Positions 24,610 through 33,462 of a stretch of DNA of 64,000 nt are shown here, piece after piece. The DNA is from Streptomyces sp. CB01580 (GTDB lineage: Bacteria > Actinomycetota > Actinomycetes > Streptomycetales > Streptomycetaceae), in assembly GCF_001905795.1 (NCBI RefSeq), contig NZ_LIXJ01000012.1, positions 62,001 through 126,000 of the forward strand, given 5' to 3'. The notes under the pieces were generated by a model that was given only the letters and a program-made list of their open reading frames with translations, was not told the origin of the DNA and did not search any database. The translations under genes and the position numbers were made by a program. Within the stretch, counting starts at the first letter, position 1; every line of letters starts with the position of its first letter.

Positions 24610-24804
24610 GCGGGTACCCGGTCCCAGCAGCAGTGTGCCGATGGTGGCGGACGGGAGATGCGTCACGCCGTTCGCGTCCTCCGCCGTGATCGCATTGGAG
24701 TCCCGGTGGACGGTGCAGCGCTCCAGGTAGACGAAGGAGAGACGTTCCCCGATCCGGGTGAGTTCGTGCGGTGAGGAGGCCCCTCTGCGGCTGACCGTGC
24801 TCAT
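24610..24804 (-). pseudogene. cas1: Truncated cas1 (type I-E), N-terminal ~65 codons only
   Basis: ATG 24804 overlaps the cas6e stop (ATGA), the normal operon junction. The first 65 residues match Cas1e: LTRIGERLSFVYLERC, VHRDSNAITAED and LPSATIGTLLLGPGTR. After that the frame stays open to 24121 but the sequence is unrelated, Arg/Pro-rich and contains none of the conserved Cas1 active-site Glu/His/Asp positions. No cas2 follows. Cas1-Cas2 integrates new spacers, so this locus should not acquire spacers unaided. A deletion or replacement near 24610 is the simplest explanation. Confidence 0.85.
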
Positions 24805-25526
24805 GCCCCCTCCCGTACCGGGGCCAGCGTCATCAGGCCGCAGCCGTACGCCTTCGCCTTGCCCAGGCCATGGGTGAGCGTGCGGCGGAACAGGGCCGCG
24901 TCAGTGACGCGCAGGCGGCCGTCGAAGGTGACCCGTGTGATCTGCACGTCCTCCCGGCTCGTCCTTGCGGGCGGGCGGTGGAACCGCAACGGAACCTGGT
25001 CGCGGACGATCAGCTCGTACTCGTCGCCCTCGTGCGGAAGCCGACGTCCCGCCGGCTTCCGCACGATCTCGAATCCGGCCTGTTCCTGCCGCTTCAGCAG
25101 CCAGGCCATCTGGTGGCGAGGGGTCTTGTGCGCGGCCCGCTTCGTCGGGTCCCCGTCCTTGAGGTACTCGTGACGAATGTTGTGCACGGGGTTGGCGGTG
25201 AGTCTGAATCCCCAGGTGTCACCCGCGTGGAGCGCGGTGAGGAAGTCCTCGTACGCGAAAGTCGTCCAGCCCGGTTCGTCCGAAGCCGGCCAGCCCGCCT
25301 GCTCGACCAGGTGGGTCAGGTCGGGACGGGTGGGGCTCACGACGTACAACAACGTCTCGGACGGGGTGTTGCGGTCCACCCGCCACAGCACCCGGGGGCC
25401 CGATCCGTCGCGGGCGGGCGGAATGGGGAAGGATCCGTTCACCGCGCCGTGCACGCGGTGCGGCGAGCCGAGCAACCGCCGGGCGTCGGATCGTCCGGTG
25501 TTCACACGGAAGCGGGTGAGGTACAT
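24801..25526 (-). CDS. cas6e: Cas6e (CasE/Cse3) crRNA endonuclease
   Basis: ATG 25526 overlaps the cas5e stop by one base. 241 residues with the CRISPR-associated CasE plan: N-terminal ferredoxin-like fold MYLTRFRVNT, then PHRVHGAV (residues 22-29), the place where the family has its catalytic histidine, and a C-terminal glycine-rich loop GLGKAKAYGCGLMTLAP. It cleaves pre-crRNA within each repeat hairpin and stays bound to the 3' handle as part of Cascade. All expected blocks are present, so it should be active. Confidence 0.94.
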   Translation of the reverse strand: MYLTRFRVNTGRSDARRLLGSPHRVHGAVNGSFPIPPARDGSGPRVLWRVDRNTPSETLLYVVSPTRPDLTHLVEQAGWPASDEPGWTTFAYEDFLTALHAGDTWGFRLTANPVHNIRHEYLKDGDPTKRAAHKTPRHQMAWLLKRQEQAGFEIVRKPAGRRLPHEGDEYELIVRDQVPLRFHRPPARTSREDVQITRVTFDGRLRVTDAALFRRTLTHGLGKAKAYGCGLMTLAPVREGA

Positions 25527-26305
25527 CAGTCGGTCCTCGATGTGACGGGCGTGAGCAGGGCTGTGGGTTCGTGGTGCGGCGGTGCTTCGGCCGTTGGTGA
25601 GCCGGCCGCGCCGGGGACCGGGATCCTCAGGGTCCGGACACCGCGGAGCCCATACCGCCGGTGGCGCGGATCGAAGCTCACCGGAAGATCGCGCAACGTC
25701 ATGTGCGCCCCCTCGGAGCTGTCGCCCGGTCGCGCGCAGTCCAGCAGCAGGTCCAGACACATGTCGGACAGCGGACGCCCCGCGCGCCGATAGGACGCTC
25801 TGCAGCGCGCCCGGTACCGCTCGGAGGCCTCCCACGTGGCTTCGCGCAGCGCCCGCTCAAGGTCCGTCTCCTCGCCCACCAGCGGTTCACCGATCGTGAT
25901 CGGCTCCGATGGCGGGCAGGAGCGACGCCCCAGGTACGGAAGGAAGACCGGCTCCAACAGAGCCTCGTACAGTCGCTGCACAAGAGCGGGCTCGCCCCGC
26001 ACCCCCGCCACGAACACGGCGTCCGCCAGGTAGAAGCGCTCCGACAACGGCATGGCCTTGTCCGTGTCCCCGTGGTGCGCCGTCTGGAAGTCACGCAGTC
26101 GAGTGCCGGGCTGATCGACGCGGACGCCGAACTCCAGCTCCGCCAGGTCGGAGAGACCGGCCTCCCGTCCGCGCCCCTGCGCCGCGGCGAGCAGCCCGAG
26201 TACTCCGCTCTTCGTGGGTGCGTTCTCCGTGGTGCGGCGCACGAAGCGGGCCGCGGACCCCCAGGACTGCAGGGGGCCCGTCAGCCGCATCAGCAGCACG
26301 CTCAT
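25526..26305 (-). CDS. cas5e: Cas5e (CasD) Cascade subunit
   Basis: ATG 26305 overlaps the cas7e stop (ATGA). 259 residues starting SVLLMRLTGPLQSWG, the hallmark N-terminus of Cas5e, followed by RRTTENAPTKSGVLGLLAAA. It binds the 5' handle of the crRNA and contacts Cse1 in Cascade. The C-terminal ~25 residues (PTAEAPPHHEPTAL) are a non-conserved tail. Confidence 0.94.
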   Translation of the reverse strand: MSVLLMRLTGPLQSWGSAARFVRRTTENAPTKSGVLGLLAAAQGRGREAGLSDLAELEFGVRVDQPGTRLRDFQTAHHGDTDKAMPLSERFYLADAVFVAGVRGEPALVQRLYEALLEPVFLPYLGRRSCPPSEPITIGEPLVGEETDLERALREATWEASERYRARCRASYRRAGRPLSDMCLDLLLDCARPGDSSEGAHMTLRDLPVSFDPRHRRYGLRGVRTLRIPVPGAAGSPTAEAPPHHEPTALLTPVTSRTD

Positions 26306-27537
26306 GCCCGCGTCTCCGCAGCGTTTCCCTCGTCGTCGGCAGCGGCCTTCTTCGGCGCCAGCCGGGCGGCCACGGTGTCTCCGACGGCGGTCAGCAGTCG
26401 GGAGAGGTTCACCTCGTCCCCCAGCCCGCTGAGGCTGTCCGTCTCGGAACCCACCCGCAGCACCCAGCCCTGGTCGTTCCCGGCGAGCCCGTACCGGTCC
26501 TCAAGATCCGGCACGAACGTGGCGAGCTTTTCGCAGGCGTTCTGGAGGTAGCCTCCGTCCTCGCCCATCCGGACCGGCTGTTCGAAGGCCCCGACGTAGC
26601 TGACCGGGCGCCGGGAACGGACCTTGACGATCACGGCGGCCGGGAGCGTCTGATTGCCGAAGGTGTTGATCTTCCCGGTCGGGAGCGAGGCGATGAAACC
26701 TTCGAGGAACGCGGTGACGGCTCGCCGTGTGGCGTCCACCGGTCGCTTCTTGTCGTTCCCGCCGATCCCCAGGTTCTCGTGGAGCCGGTTCACGTCGACC
26801 GCCGCGTACCGGTAGAGGGTCGCGGAGTTGAAGTCGACGGTGCCGATCATTCCGGCGCCCGGCTCGGCGGCCGTGTTCTTGTCGTCGACCGCTGTGTAGT
26901 AGTCCGACTCGACTTCCACCGGGTGCACGCTCAGCGCGTGCGCGACCTGTACGGACGCGTCCACGTTGAGATCGGCCGAGTCCGCGACCATGCGGCCGAA
27001 CAACGCGATGTCAATGGAGTGTTCGGTGTCCGCGGCCTGCTTGGCCCGCTGCTTGTTCGCTCTGTCCTTGAGGAACTCCTTGAGCGCCTTGACGTCACCG
27101 CCCTTGCCGCCCTCCGCCGCGAGCGCGGCGAGGGCGCTGAACTGCCGCTCGCTCAGGAACATCAGATAGGGGGATTCGGCGGCGGCCTCCTCGTCCTCCT
27201 TGCTCTTGCGCTTGGGCACGGCGACCTTCAATCCGGTGGCCGCCTCGATCACCACAGCCGCCAGCTCCAGCGCCACGGCGCGCTCCAGTGACGAATCGAG
27301 CGCCTGCACGCGTCCAGCGATCTCCTCCGCGACCTTCTTGGTCCGGATGCCCAGTTCGGATGTGTCCAGCAGCTCGTCGAACGCCTTCCGCGTGGCCCGC
27401 TTCCATGCCTGGCTGGATACCCGGGAGCGTCGCACGCCTCCGTACGTCGCGGACTTGGGCGACCCCGTGTCGTCACGGTTCAGATTGCTGGGCGGAACGG
27501 TCTGGAGGATATGGATGTCAAGGATCGTCCTGGTCAC
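26302..27537 (-). CDS. cas7e: Cas7e (CasC/Cse4) Cascade backbone
   Basis: GTG 27537 start. 411 residues: N-terminus ILDIHILQTVPPSNLNRDD, SRVSSQAWKRATRK, and the DEVNLSRLL and GKINTFGNQTL blocks of the Cas7e family. Six copies coat the crRNA spacer in Cascade. The ~110-bp gap to cse2 upstream is the longest in the operon and could hold an internal promoter or RNA structure. Confidence 0.94.
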   Translation of the reverse strand: MTRTILDIHILQTVPPSNLNRDDTGSPKSATYGGVRRSRVSSQAWKRATRKAFDELLDTSELGIRTKKVAEEIAGRVQALDSSLERAVALELAAVVIEAATGLKVAVPKRKSKEDEEAAAESPYLMFLSERQFSALAALAAEGGKGGDVKALKEFLKDRANKQRAKQAADTEHSIDIALFGRMVADSADLNVDASVQVAHALSVHPVEVESDYYTAVDDKNTAAEPGAGMIGTVDFNSATLYRYAAVDVNRLHENLGIGGNDKKRPVDATRRAVTAFLEGFIASLPTGKINTFGNQTLPAAVIVKVRSRRPVSYVGAFEQPVRMGEDGGYLQNACEKLATFVPDLEDRYGLAGNDQGWVLRVGSETDSLSGLGDEVNLSRLLTAVGDTVAARLAPKKAAADDEGNAAETRA

Positions 27538-27645
27538 GTGTGCTCAAATCCTCTGCTGAGAAAGATGGTTCATGAAGTGGAAGGGCGCGGGAAGAGATGG
27601 CCGAAGCGAGCCGGGGACGACTACCAAGCGCGCCGGAGGTACGCG

Positions 27646-28494
27646 TCACTCCCCGGCGGCATAGCCGCCGTAGGTCCCCTCTTCGTCCGCGGACAGCGTC
27701 CGGTCGATCGCGTCACCTGCCCCTGTTCCGCTGTCCACGGCCTTTCGCCTCTTGGCGGGGGGCACGGCGGCCAGGTGGAACTCACGACCCCACTCGCGCT
27801 GAACACCGGGGCGATCACGCCGGTTCTGCCAGCGGTAGAGCTGACCGGCCAGGCGTGCGTAGTCGAGCGGCTCCGATGCGGTGCGCAGCAGCAGCACGAT
27901 CTCCCTGAGCCGCACAGCGACGGAATCGAGCGACCCGGCGGTACCGACCCGGACCAGACGTGTGCGCAGCGGTGATCCCTCTTCGTCCGCGCTCGGCGTG
28001 GCGCTTCGTTGGATCAGTGCCCGGACCGCGCCGCCGAGGTGTCGTCCGTCGGCGTGCATCTTGTCTTCACGGCGGGACTGCTGATGCAGCGCCCACAGCG
28101 TCGAGGCGAGGAAGACCGCCTCCTCGGCCTTCTCGGCGTCCCTCTGGGGAGGGGGGTCGGCCTGCTCCACCATCAGCTCGGCGAGGTTGTCGAGAGCATC
28201 GATCCCCCACAGATCCTGGACCTCGTGCGCCCTTTTCCCCGCGCCGCGCCGCAACCGCGCGATCTTCGCCACGGCCGCCGGATCGTCGTTGAGATAACGG
28301 GCCTGGAGCGAAGCGATGGACGAACGTGTTGCCTGTTCGACCAGGGTGCGGATCGAGGGCTCCTCCGCCCGGGCAGCCGATGAGCTGTACGGGCGCCCGC
28401 CCGGCCGTCCGGCTGCCGAACCGTCCGCCGGTGCGGGCCGCCGGGCGGCCTCGTCGGCGTTGCCGCCGTCGTCGGATGTCGTCGAGGCTGTCAT
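27646..28494 (-). CDS. cse2: Cse2 (Cas11e/CasB) small Cascade subunit
   Basis: ATG 28494 overlaps the stop of the cas3-cse1 fusion (ATGA). 282 residues, longer than E. coli Cse2 (~160), owing to a low-complexity ~50-residue N-terminus and a C-terminal tail. The helical core is typical: KIARLRRGAGK, ASTLWALHQQ, VGTAGSLDSVAVRLREIVLLLR and DYARLAGQLYRWQN. Two copies line the Cascade belly and stabilise the R-loop. Confidence 0.9.
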   Translation of the reverse strand: MTASTTSDDGGNADEAARRPAPADGSAAGRPGGRPYSSSAARAEEPSIRTLVEQATRSSIASLQARYLNDDPAAVAKIARLRRGAGKRAHEVQDLWGIDALDNLAELMVEQADPPPQRDAEKAEEAVFLASTLWALHQQSRREDKMHADGRHLGGAVRALIQRSATPSADEEGSPLRTRLVRVGTAGSLDSVAVRLREIVLLLRTASEPLDYARLAGQLYRWQNRRDRPGVQREWGREFHLAAVPPAKRRKAVDSGTGAGDAIDRTLSADEEGTYGGYAAGE

Positions 28495-31400
28495 GCGGTT
28501 CCCCCCGAAGGGTCGTCGTCGGTATGAGGAGCGGTGGTGGACGGCGTCGGCGGAACGGGCGGATGCGGCGACGAGCCGGGTGCCGGTTCGGCCTGCCCGT
28601 CCGGCCTGCTGCGTCCGTCGTCTCGTTCCGCCGGTTTTGGCGGCTTCGGCAGCACCTTGTTGATCCGGGTCCGGAACCACAGGTCGGCACGTGAGCTGTC
28701 GATCCAGCGCGTGCCGACCCCCGGCAGCTCGACCACCCGGCCCTCCACCGCCGCCTGCCCCGCGCCGTCGAGCAGTTCGTGGCCGAGTCCGAGGACGATC
28801 CGCCGGACCTCGGCCTGCCATTCGGCGCGCGCGGCATCCGGATCCGCCGCCCCCGCGAGATCCACCAGCCAACGTCTGTACGGCCCGTCGAGCGCTCCGA
28901 AACCCAGGTCACGAGCGGTGTTCGTGGCAGGGCCGGGCGGCGAGCCCGTCGCGCGGGCGAGGTTTCCGGCCAGATGCCCCAGCGCCGAGGCGGCCCGCTC
29001 GGCGTCCGCGACCGCGTCCACCGCTACCGTGCCGTGCAACGGTCGCTTTTCGTGGAGCAGGATGATGGGCAGAGTGACACCGTCGTCGACGACCTCGTCC
29101 ACCACGGACTGCTGCGTGCCGTACACCGCGCCGACGAGCCGGGTCCGGACCAGCGATCTCTCGGGCAGAACACTCTCGTTGGAGAGCAGCGTCAGCCACT
29201 TCACCACCCCGGACGGCTTGCTCTCGTCCGTGCCCCGGCCCGTCGTGCCGTCGTCCGACCGCTGCGCGTACAGCAGGCTCGCCAGGCCGCGCCAGGCGGC
29301 CCGGCTCGGATCGTGCTGACGCGGCAGGTAGACCAGCGCACGACCCAGCTTCTTCTCCTGCGTCCGGCTGCGCCGCCAGCCCGTCATGGGTTCGGACTTC
29401 CACCGGTTGACGGGTGTGAGCGGGTCGCCGTAGCCGAGAACGACGCCGGTGATGTCCGCGCCGTCGGTGTGCAGGAGCAGTCGGCGGGACTGCCAGGTGT
29501 AGAGGTCCCGTGGGCCTGCGGGACGAGGTACGGACGGATCTTCCTCCAGCACCCCGGGCCCGGGCGGTGTCTCACGGCGCCAGACCGGCAGGTCGTCCTT
29601 CGGGTCCGCCGTCGTGTCGAAAATGGGTTCCTTCGTCGGAATCAGGTTCAGCAACAGCGTCTCGCGCAGAGTGTGCCCCTCGGCATGCACACCGCCGAGC
29701 GCCCCCGCCCATCCCACGCCCTGGGGATAGACCTTTCCGTTCCTAGCCCGGTCATCGCCCACCATTCCGGTCTTGATGCCGGACGAGTCATAGGCGTGGG
29801 TGTGGACCAGCCAGCGGGCCGCCTCGGCAAGGCTCAGCCTGCCCACCTCGGGTCGGCGCATCGAGAAGAACGCCTCCCCGTTCGGCACATCAGCCACGAT
29901 CCGGTTCAGCGAGGCGACCTCGTGCTTCGCCGTGTGCAGGCCGGCGACCTGGAAGAACGGGCGCTCGGGGTGGAGCAGGTCGAAGGACTCCCGATGACGG
30001 CCGAGATAGTCCACGACAACGGCCAGGGATTCCTCGTCCTGCCATAGTTCCTCCCAGTCCTCCAGCTCCGCCGGCGCACCGGGTCTGCCGCCCTCCGCCT
30101 CCGCGAGCGCGTCGTAGAGGATCGCCAGCAGCAGCCGCAGCAGGGCGAACTCCTGGGTGGGCAGATCGCCCACCAGCCGCCGCAGACTCCCGGCCTGCGC
30201 GAAGACGTCCGCCAGCGAAAGCTCGTCCGTCGTACCGTCGTCGCGCTGCACGGGCAGCCATGGCCGGGAGACCAGGTCGAAGGAGGGCGTCATCCGTTTC
30301 GGCCCCTTTGCTCTGGGCGTGCCGATGGAACCCACTCGGAGCCCGTCATCGACGCTGTAATGGATTTCCGAGCCTGACAGACGGGTCTGACAACGCTCGT
30401 CGAGCACGAGCAGCAACTCGCCCGCGAGCCAGGGGCATTCCTTCACCTGCCAGGCCGGAACGACGAATCTCTCCAGTTCCGCGATGGTCCGGTCGATCAC
30501 GCCCGGGTGCGTCAGGGACCGGGGCAGCGTCAACGCACTCGCGGCCACGGCTTCGGCGGCCCGACGTACCGGAGGAGCGTGCTCCGGAAGGTCCAGCCCG
30601 CCGCGTCCGCCGTCGAGCCAGTCCACCGTGGTCAGTCGGCCGTCCTGCCGGCGCTGTACGACGAGCACTTCCAGGGACTCGTCGCTGTCCCGCACCTGTG
30701 CCCGCCCGGCGCGGCTGTCGTCGGCGTCCCCGGCGTTCCCGTCCAGCCAGCCGATGACCGGCCGCCCCGCCCGCCGTACCGGATCGAGCCGGAAGGCGTT
30801 CGCGCGTTCGCGCTTCTCCGTCAGACGCTTCAGGTACTCGCGCCGGGCCTCGGCCAGGGCGGGGGCCCAGCGCTCGGGGCCGACCGCCCGGTCGTCGTAC
30901 GCGGCCTGCACCAACGGGCTGATGTGGTCGGGCAGCACCAGCGGAGCGCCTTCGAGATGCGGCGCGAGCACGGCGAGCGCCCTGAGCAGGGTGTGCCGCC
31001 CCTGGTAGACGGCCACCGAGCCCTTCACCGGTTGGGGGGGATCGACGGTCCAGTCCTCCACACCGGTCACCAGGCACCGCGCCTCGGCCAGGCGCGGCGG
31101 GCGCGTCCGAGGGTGGCGGTGCAGCCGCCCCATGCGCTGGAGCATCAGGTCCACGGGTGCCAGATCGGTCACCAGCAGATCGAAGTCGATGTCGAGCGAC
31201 TGCTCGACGACCTGGCTGGCCACGACGATGTGCGGTCCGGCGGGCCGCCGGTCGCCGCCGGGCCCGAACCGTTCCCGCAGGTCCCTGTCCTTGCGCGCCC
31301 GGTCGGCGGCGAGGAACCGTGAGTGGGCGACGGTCACCGCCTCCGTACCGAAACGCTCCCGCAGGTGCTCGGCGGCCTCCAGCACCCGGTCCACGGTGTT

Positions 31401-33248
31401 GCGCACGACCAGCACGCACCCCCCGTCCCGCAGTTCGCGACCGAGCCGGTCCGCGAGTACGGACAGATCGTCGTCGAGCCGTTCCACCGTCACCTCGGTA
31501 CGGCGGCCCGACGCAGCCGCGGGGCGTGCGGTCAGCACGGCACCGCCGGAGGCCACGGTGGTGATCAACGGGTAGGCGTCATCGGGGAGATGCAGCGTCT
31601 CCGCCAGCTCCGGTGTCTCCTCCCCGGCGTACGCGGCGGCCAACTGCCGCCGTCGGCCGGCCGGCAGGGTCGCGGAGAGCATCACCACCGGTACGCGGTA
31701 GGCGGCAAGCCATTCCAGTACGCGATCGAGGTAGGCGTTCATATACGCGTCGTAGGCGTGGACTTCGTCGATCACGACGACTTTGCCCGCGACGGCCAGA
31801 TGCCGCAGAGCCAAGTGACGGCTCTTGAGCCCGGCGAAGAGCACCTGGTCGATGGTGCCCACCGCGAAGGAGGCGAGCAACGACTTCTTCCGGCCCCGGA
31901 GCCACTGATGCGCGTGCAGTCCCGCAGGGCGAGCCGAGTCGGCCTCTCCGGGCGTGGACAGCCTCTCGTCACCGTCCAGTTCGACGGCGGCGATGGTCCG
32001 GGTTCCGGCCTTCGTCATCCCGGACCAGACCTCGTTGAGCGCGGCCTTGGCATGCGCGAGGACCACCGAGCGGGGGCCGTCCGCGGGAAGACGTTCCAGC
32101 CAGCTGAGCAGCCGGGGAAACATGGCGTCGCCGGTGGCCCGGGTCGGCAGGGCGACCAGACAGCCCCCGGCGCCGGTACGGGCCGCCAGGATCTCCGCCG
32201 CCGCGAACGCCGCCTCAGTCTTCCCCTCGCCCATCGGCGCTTCGATGATCAGCATGCCGGCGGCGGGCATGGCACGGGCCATCCGTACGGCTTCTTCCTG
32301 TACGGGCCTGATCGCGGCGCCGTCCGGCAGGTCGAAGCGGTACCGGAACAAGTCGGCCGCGTTCTGCTCCGGCTCCTCGGGCCGCCACGGTCCCGGCAGG
32401 TCCAGCCCGGCCCAGGCGGCGCGGAGACGCCGGTTCTCTCCCTCTTCCACCTTCCCCGTTCGCTCGGTGCTCGACGGCGCCCAGGACGAGGGGTCGTACG
32501 GGAACAGATCGGAGGAACTGGCGATCCAGTCGGACACGATCACGATCGCGGTCAACGCCACCTGGACGGGTTGGGGCAGACGGACGGACTGCCACTCCTC
32601 GAACCGTCCCTCCACCCCGGCCCGCCGCGCGCACGCGTCCAGCAACTCGTACTGCACCGAGCGCCAGACGGCCTCGCTCGCCCCGCGCGTACGCAGCAGC
32701 CGGGGGCGGGACCGGAGATCGTGGATCTGCTGGTGATCGGGCGGCGTGCCGTGATGCCCGCCGGCCACGATGGCGAACTGCCCGGACGCCCGGCTGCTCC
32801 ATCCGTGGCGCTCGGTCAGCCACTCCTGTATGAGGAACTGCCCGGCCAGCCCGTGCGGAGCCATGCGACGGTCTAAACCGAACTGCTTCTGGTCCGGCAT
32901 GTCGAGACCGGCCCTCCGCATCCGGTGAGCAAGCCCGTCTACTTGGCAGGCGAATGCGGGCGTGGCCTTGCCGATGTCGTGCACGCACGCGAGGTAGACG
33001 GCGAGGTGACGGGCATCTACCAAGGCTTGAGGGAGTGGGCCCGCGACGAGTTCTTTTACGTTCTCGGGGATCCACTCGTCCCACAGCCGTCCGGCTACGG
33101 CGGCACTGTCCGCCATGTGCCGCCACAGAGGGAGCCACTCCTCGGTTGCCCGGTCATGCTTGCCCCAGGCGGTCCGGGCTGCGGGGGACAACTTGGCGTA
33201 AGCCGAGAAGACTTCGGGGTGATCTTGGCTCATGGGGATATTTGACAT
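28491..33248 (-). CDS. cas3-cse1: Natural fusion of Cas3 nuclease-helicase and Cse1 (Cas8e)
   Basis: One 1585-codon frame from ATG 33248 (ATG 33233 also possible; neither has a good SD). Cas3 part: HD nuclease residues His44, HD90-91 and GGHHG (163-167); Walker A APMGEGKT (337-344); DEVH (494-497); SAT (525-527); motif VI QRMGRLHRH (704-712). After a short linker (about 970-985) Cse1 begins at FDLVSRPWLPV (990-1000) and runs to the end with its L1/four-helix regions and a Pro-rich tail. An internal ATG codes Met986. Fusions of this kind are known in some actinobacteria and deliver Cas3 directly to Cascade. All catalytic motifs look intact. Confidence 0.95.
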   Translation of the reverse strand: MSNIPMSQDHPEVFSAYAKLSPAARTAWGKHDRATEEWLPLWRHMADSAAVAGRLWDEWIPENVKELVAGPLPQALVDARHLAVYLACVHDIGKATPAFACQVDGLAHRMRRAGLDMPDQKQFGLDRRMAPHGLAGQFLIQEWLTERHGWSSRASGQFAIVAGGHHGTPPDHQQIHDLRSRPRLLRTRGASEAVWRSVQYELLDACARRAGVEGRFEEWQSVRLPQPVQVALTAIVIVSDWIASSSDLFPYDPSSWAPSSTERTGKVEEGENRRLRAAWAGLDLPGPWRPEEPEQNAADLFRYRFDLPDGAAIRPVQEEAVRMARAMPAAGMLIIEAPMGEGKTEAAFAAAEILAARTGAGGCLVALPTRATGDAMFPRLLSWLERLPADGPRSVVLAHAKAALNEVWSGMTKAGTRTIAAVELDGDERLSTPGEADSARPAGLHAHQWLRGRKKSLLASFAVGTIDQVLFAGLKSRHLALRHLAVAGKVVVIDEVHAYDAYMNAYLDRVLEWLAAYRVPVVMLSATLPAGRRRQLAAAYAGEETPELAETLHLPDDAYPLITTVASGGAVLTARPAAASGRRTEVTVERLDDDLSVLADRLGRELRDGGCVLVVRNTVDRVLEAAEHLRERFGTEAVTVAHSRFLAADRARKDRDLRERFGPGGDRRPAGPHIVVASQVVEQSLDIDFDLLVTDLAPVDLMLQRMGRLHRHPRTRPPRLAEARCLVTGVEDWTVDPPQPVKGSVAVYQGRHTLLRALAVLAPHLEGAPLVLPDHISPLVQAAYDDRAVGPERWAPALAEARREYLKRLTEKRERANAFRLDPVRRAGRPVIGWLDGNAGDADDSRAGRAQVRDSDESLEVLVVQRRQDGRLTTVDWLDGGRGGLDLPEHAPPVRRAAEAVAASALTLPRSLTHPGVIDRTIAELERFVVPAWQVKECPWLAGELLLVLDERCQTRLSGSEIHYSVDDGLRVGSIGTPRAKGPKRMTPSFDLVSRPWLPVQRDDGTTDELSLADVFAQAGSLRRLVGDLPTQEFALLRLLLAILYDALAEAEGGRPGAPAELEDWEELWQDEESLAVVVDYLGRHRESFDLLHPERPFFQVAGLHTAKHEVASLNRIVADVPNGEAFFSMRRPEVGRLSLAEAARWLVHTHAYDSSGIKTGMVGDDRARNGKVYPQGVGWAGALGGVHAEGHTLRETLLLNLIPTKEPIFDTTADPKDDLPVWRRETPPGPGVLEEDPSVPRPAGPRDLYTWQSRRLLLHTDGADITGVVLGYGDPLTPVNRWKSEPMTGWRRSRTQEKKLGRALVYLPRQHDPSRAAWRGLASLLYAQRSDDGTTGRGTDESKPSGVVKWLTLLSNESVLPERSLVRTRLVGAVYGTQQSVVDEVVDDGVTLPIILLHEKRPLHGTVAVDAVADAERAASALGHLAGNLARATGSPPGPATNTARDLGFGALDGPYRRWLVDLAGAADPDAARAEWQAEVRRIVLGLGHELLDGAGQAAVEGRVVELPGVGTRWIDSSRADLWFRTRINKVLPKPPKPAERDDGRSRPDGQAEPAPGSSPHPPVPPTPSTTAPHTDDDPSGGTA

Positions 33249-33462
33249 GAGTATGTGGCGATCAGGTGTTGGATTTCGAAATAGCTCTGAAGTGGGCGAA
33301 CTTGATCAAAGCGTGAACGATTGGTTGCTGGTCGGAGCACCCCTGCGTGTGCGGTAGGGCTGCGGAGTCTTGATGGCCAGGAACCCCGCAGCCGACTCGT
33401 CAGCGGGGGGCTGTCCCTATGTGGGAAGAGGTATGCGGGACGAGCGTGGCGGCCGAGTCCCG
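33249..33462 (-). promoter_or_regulatory. Spacer between CRISPR array and cas operon
   Basis: 214 bp, less GC-rich than its surroundings near the cas3 start (33249-33330). It probably contains the cas promoter, reading leftward; no clear -35/-10 pair was assigned. The array's transcript also enters here from the right. Confidence 0.4.
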
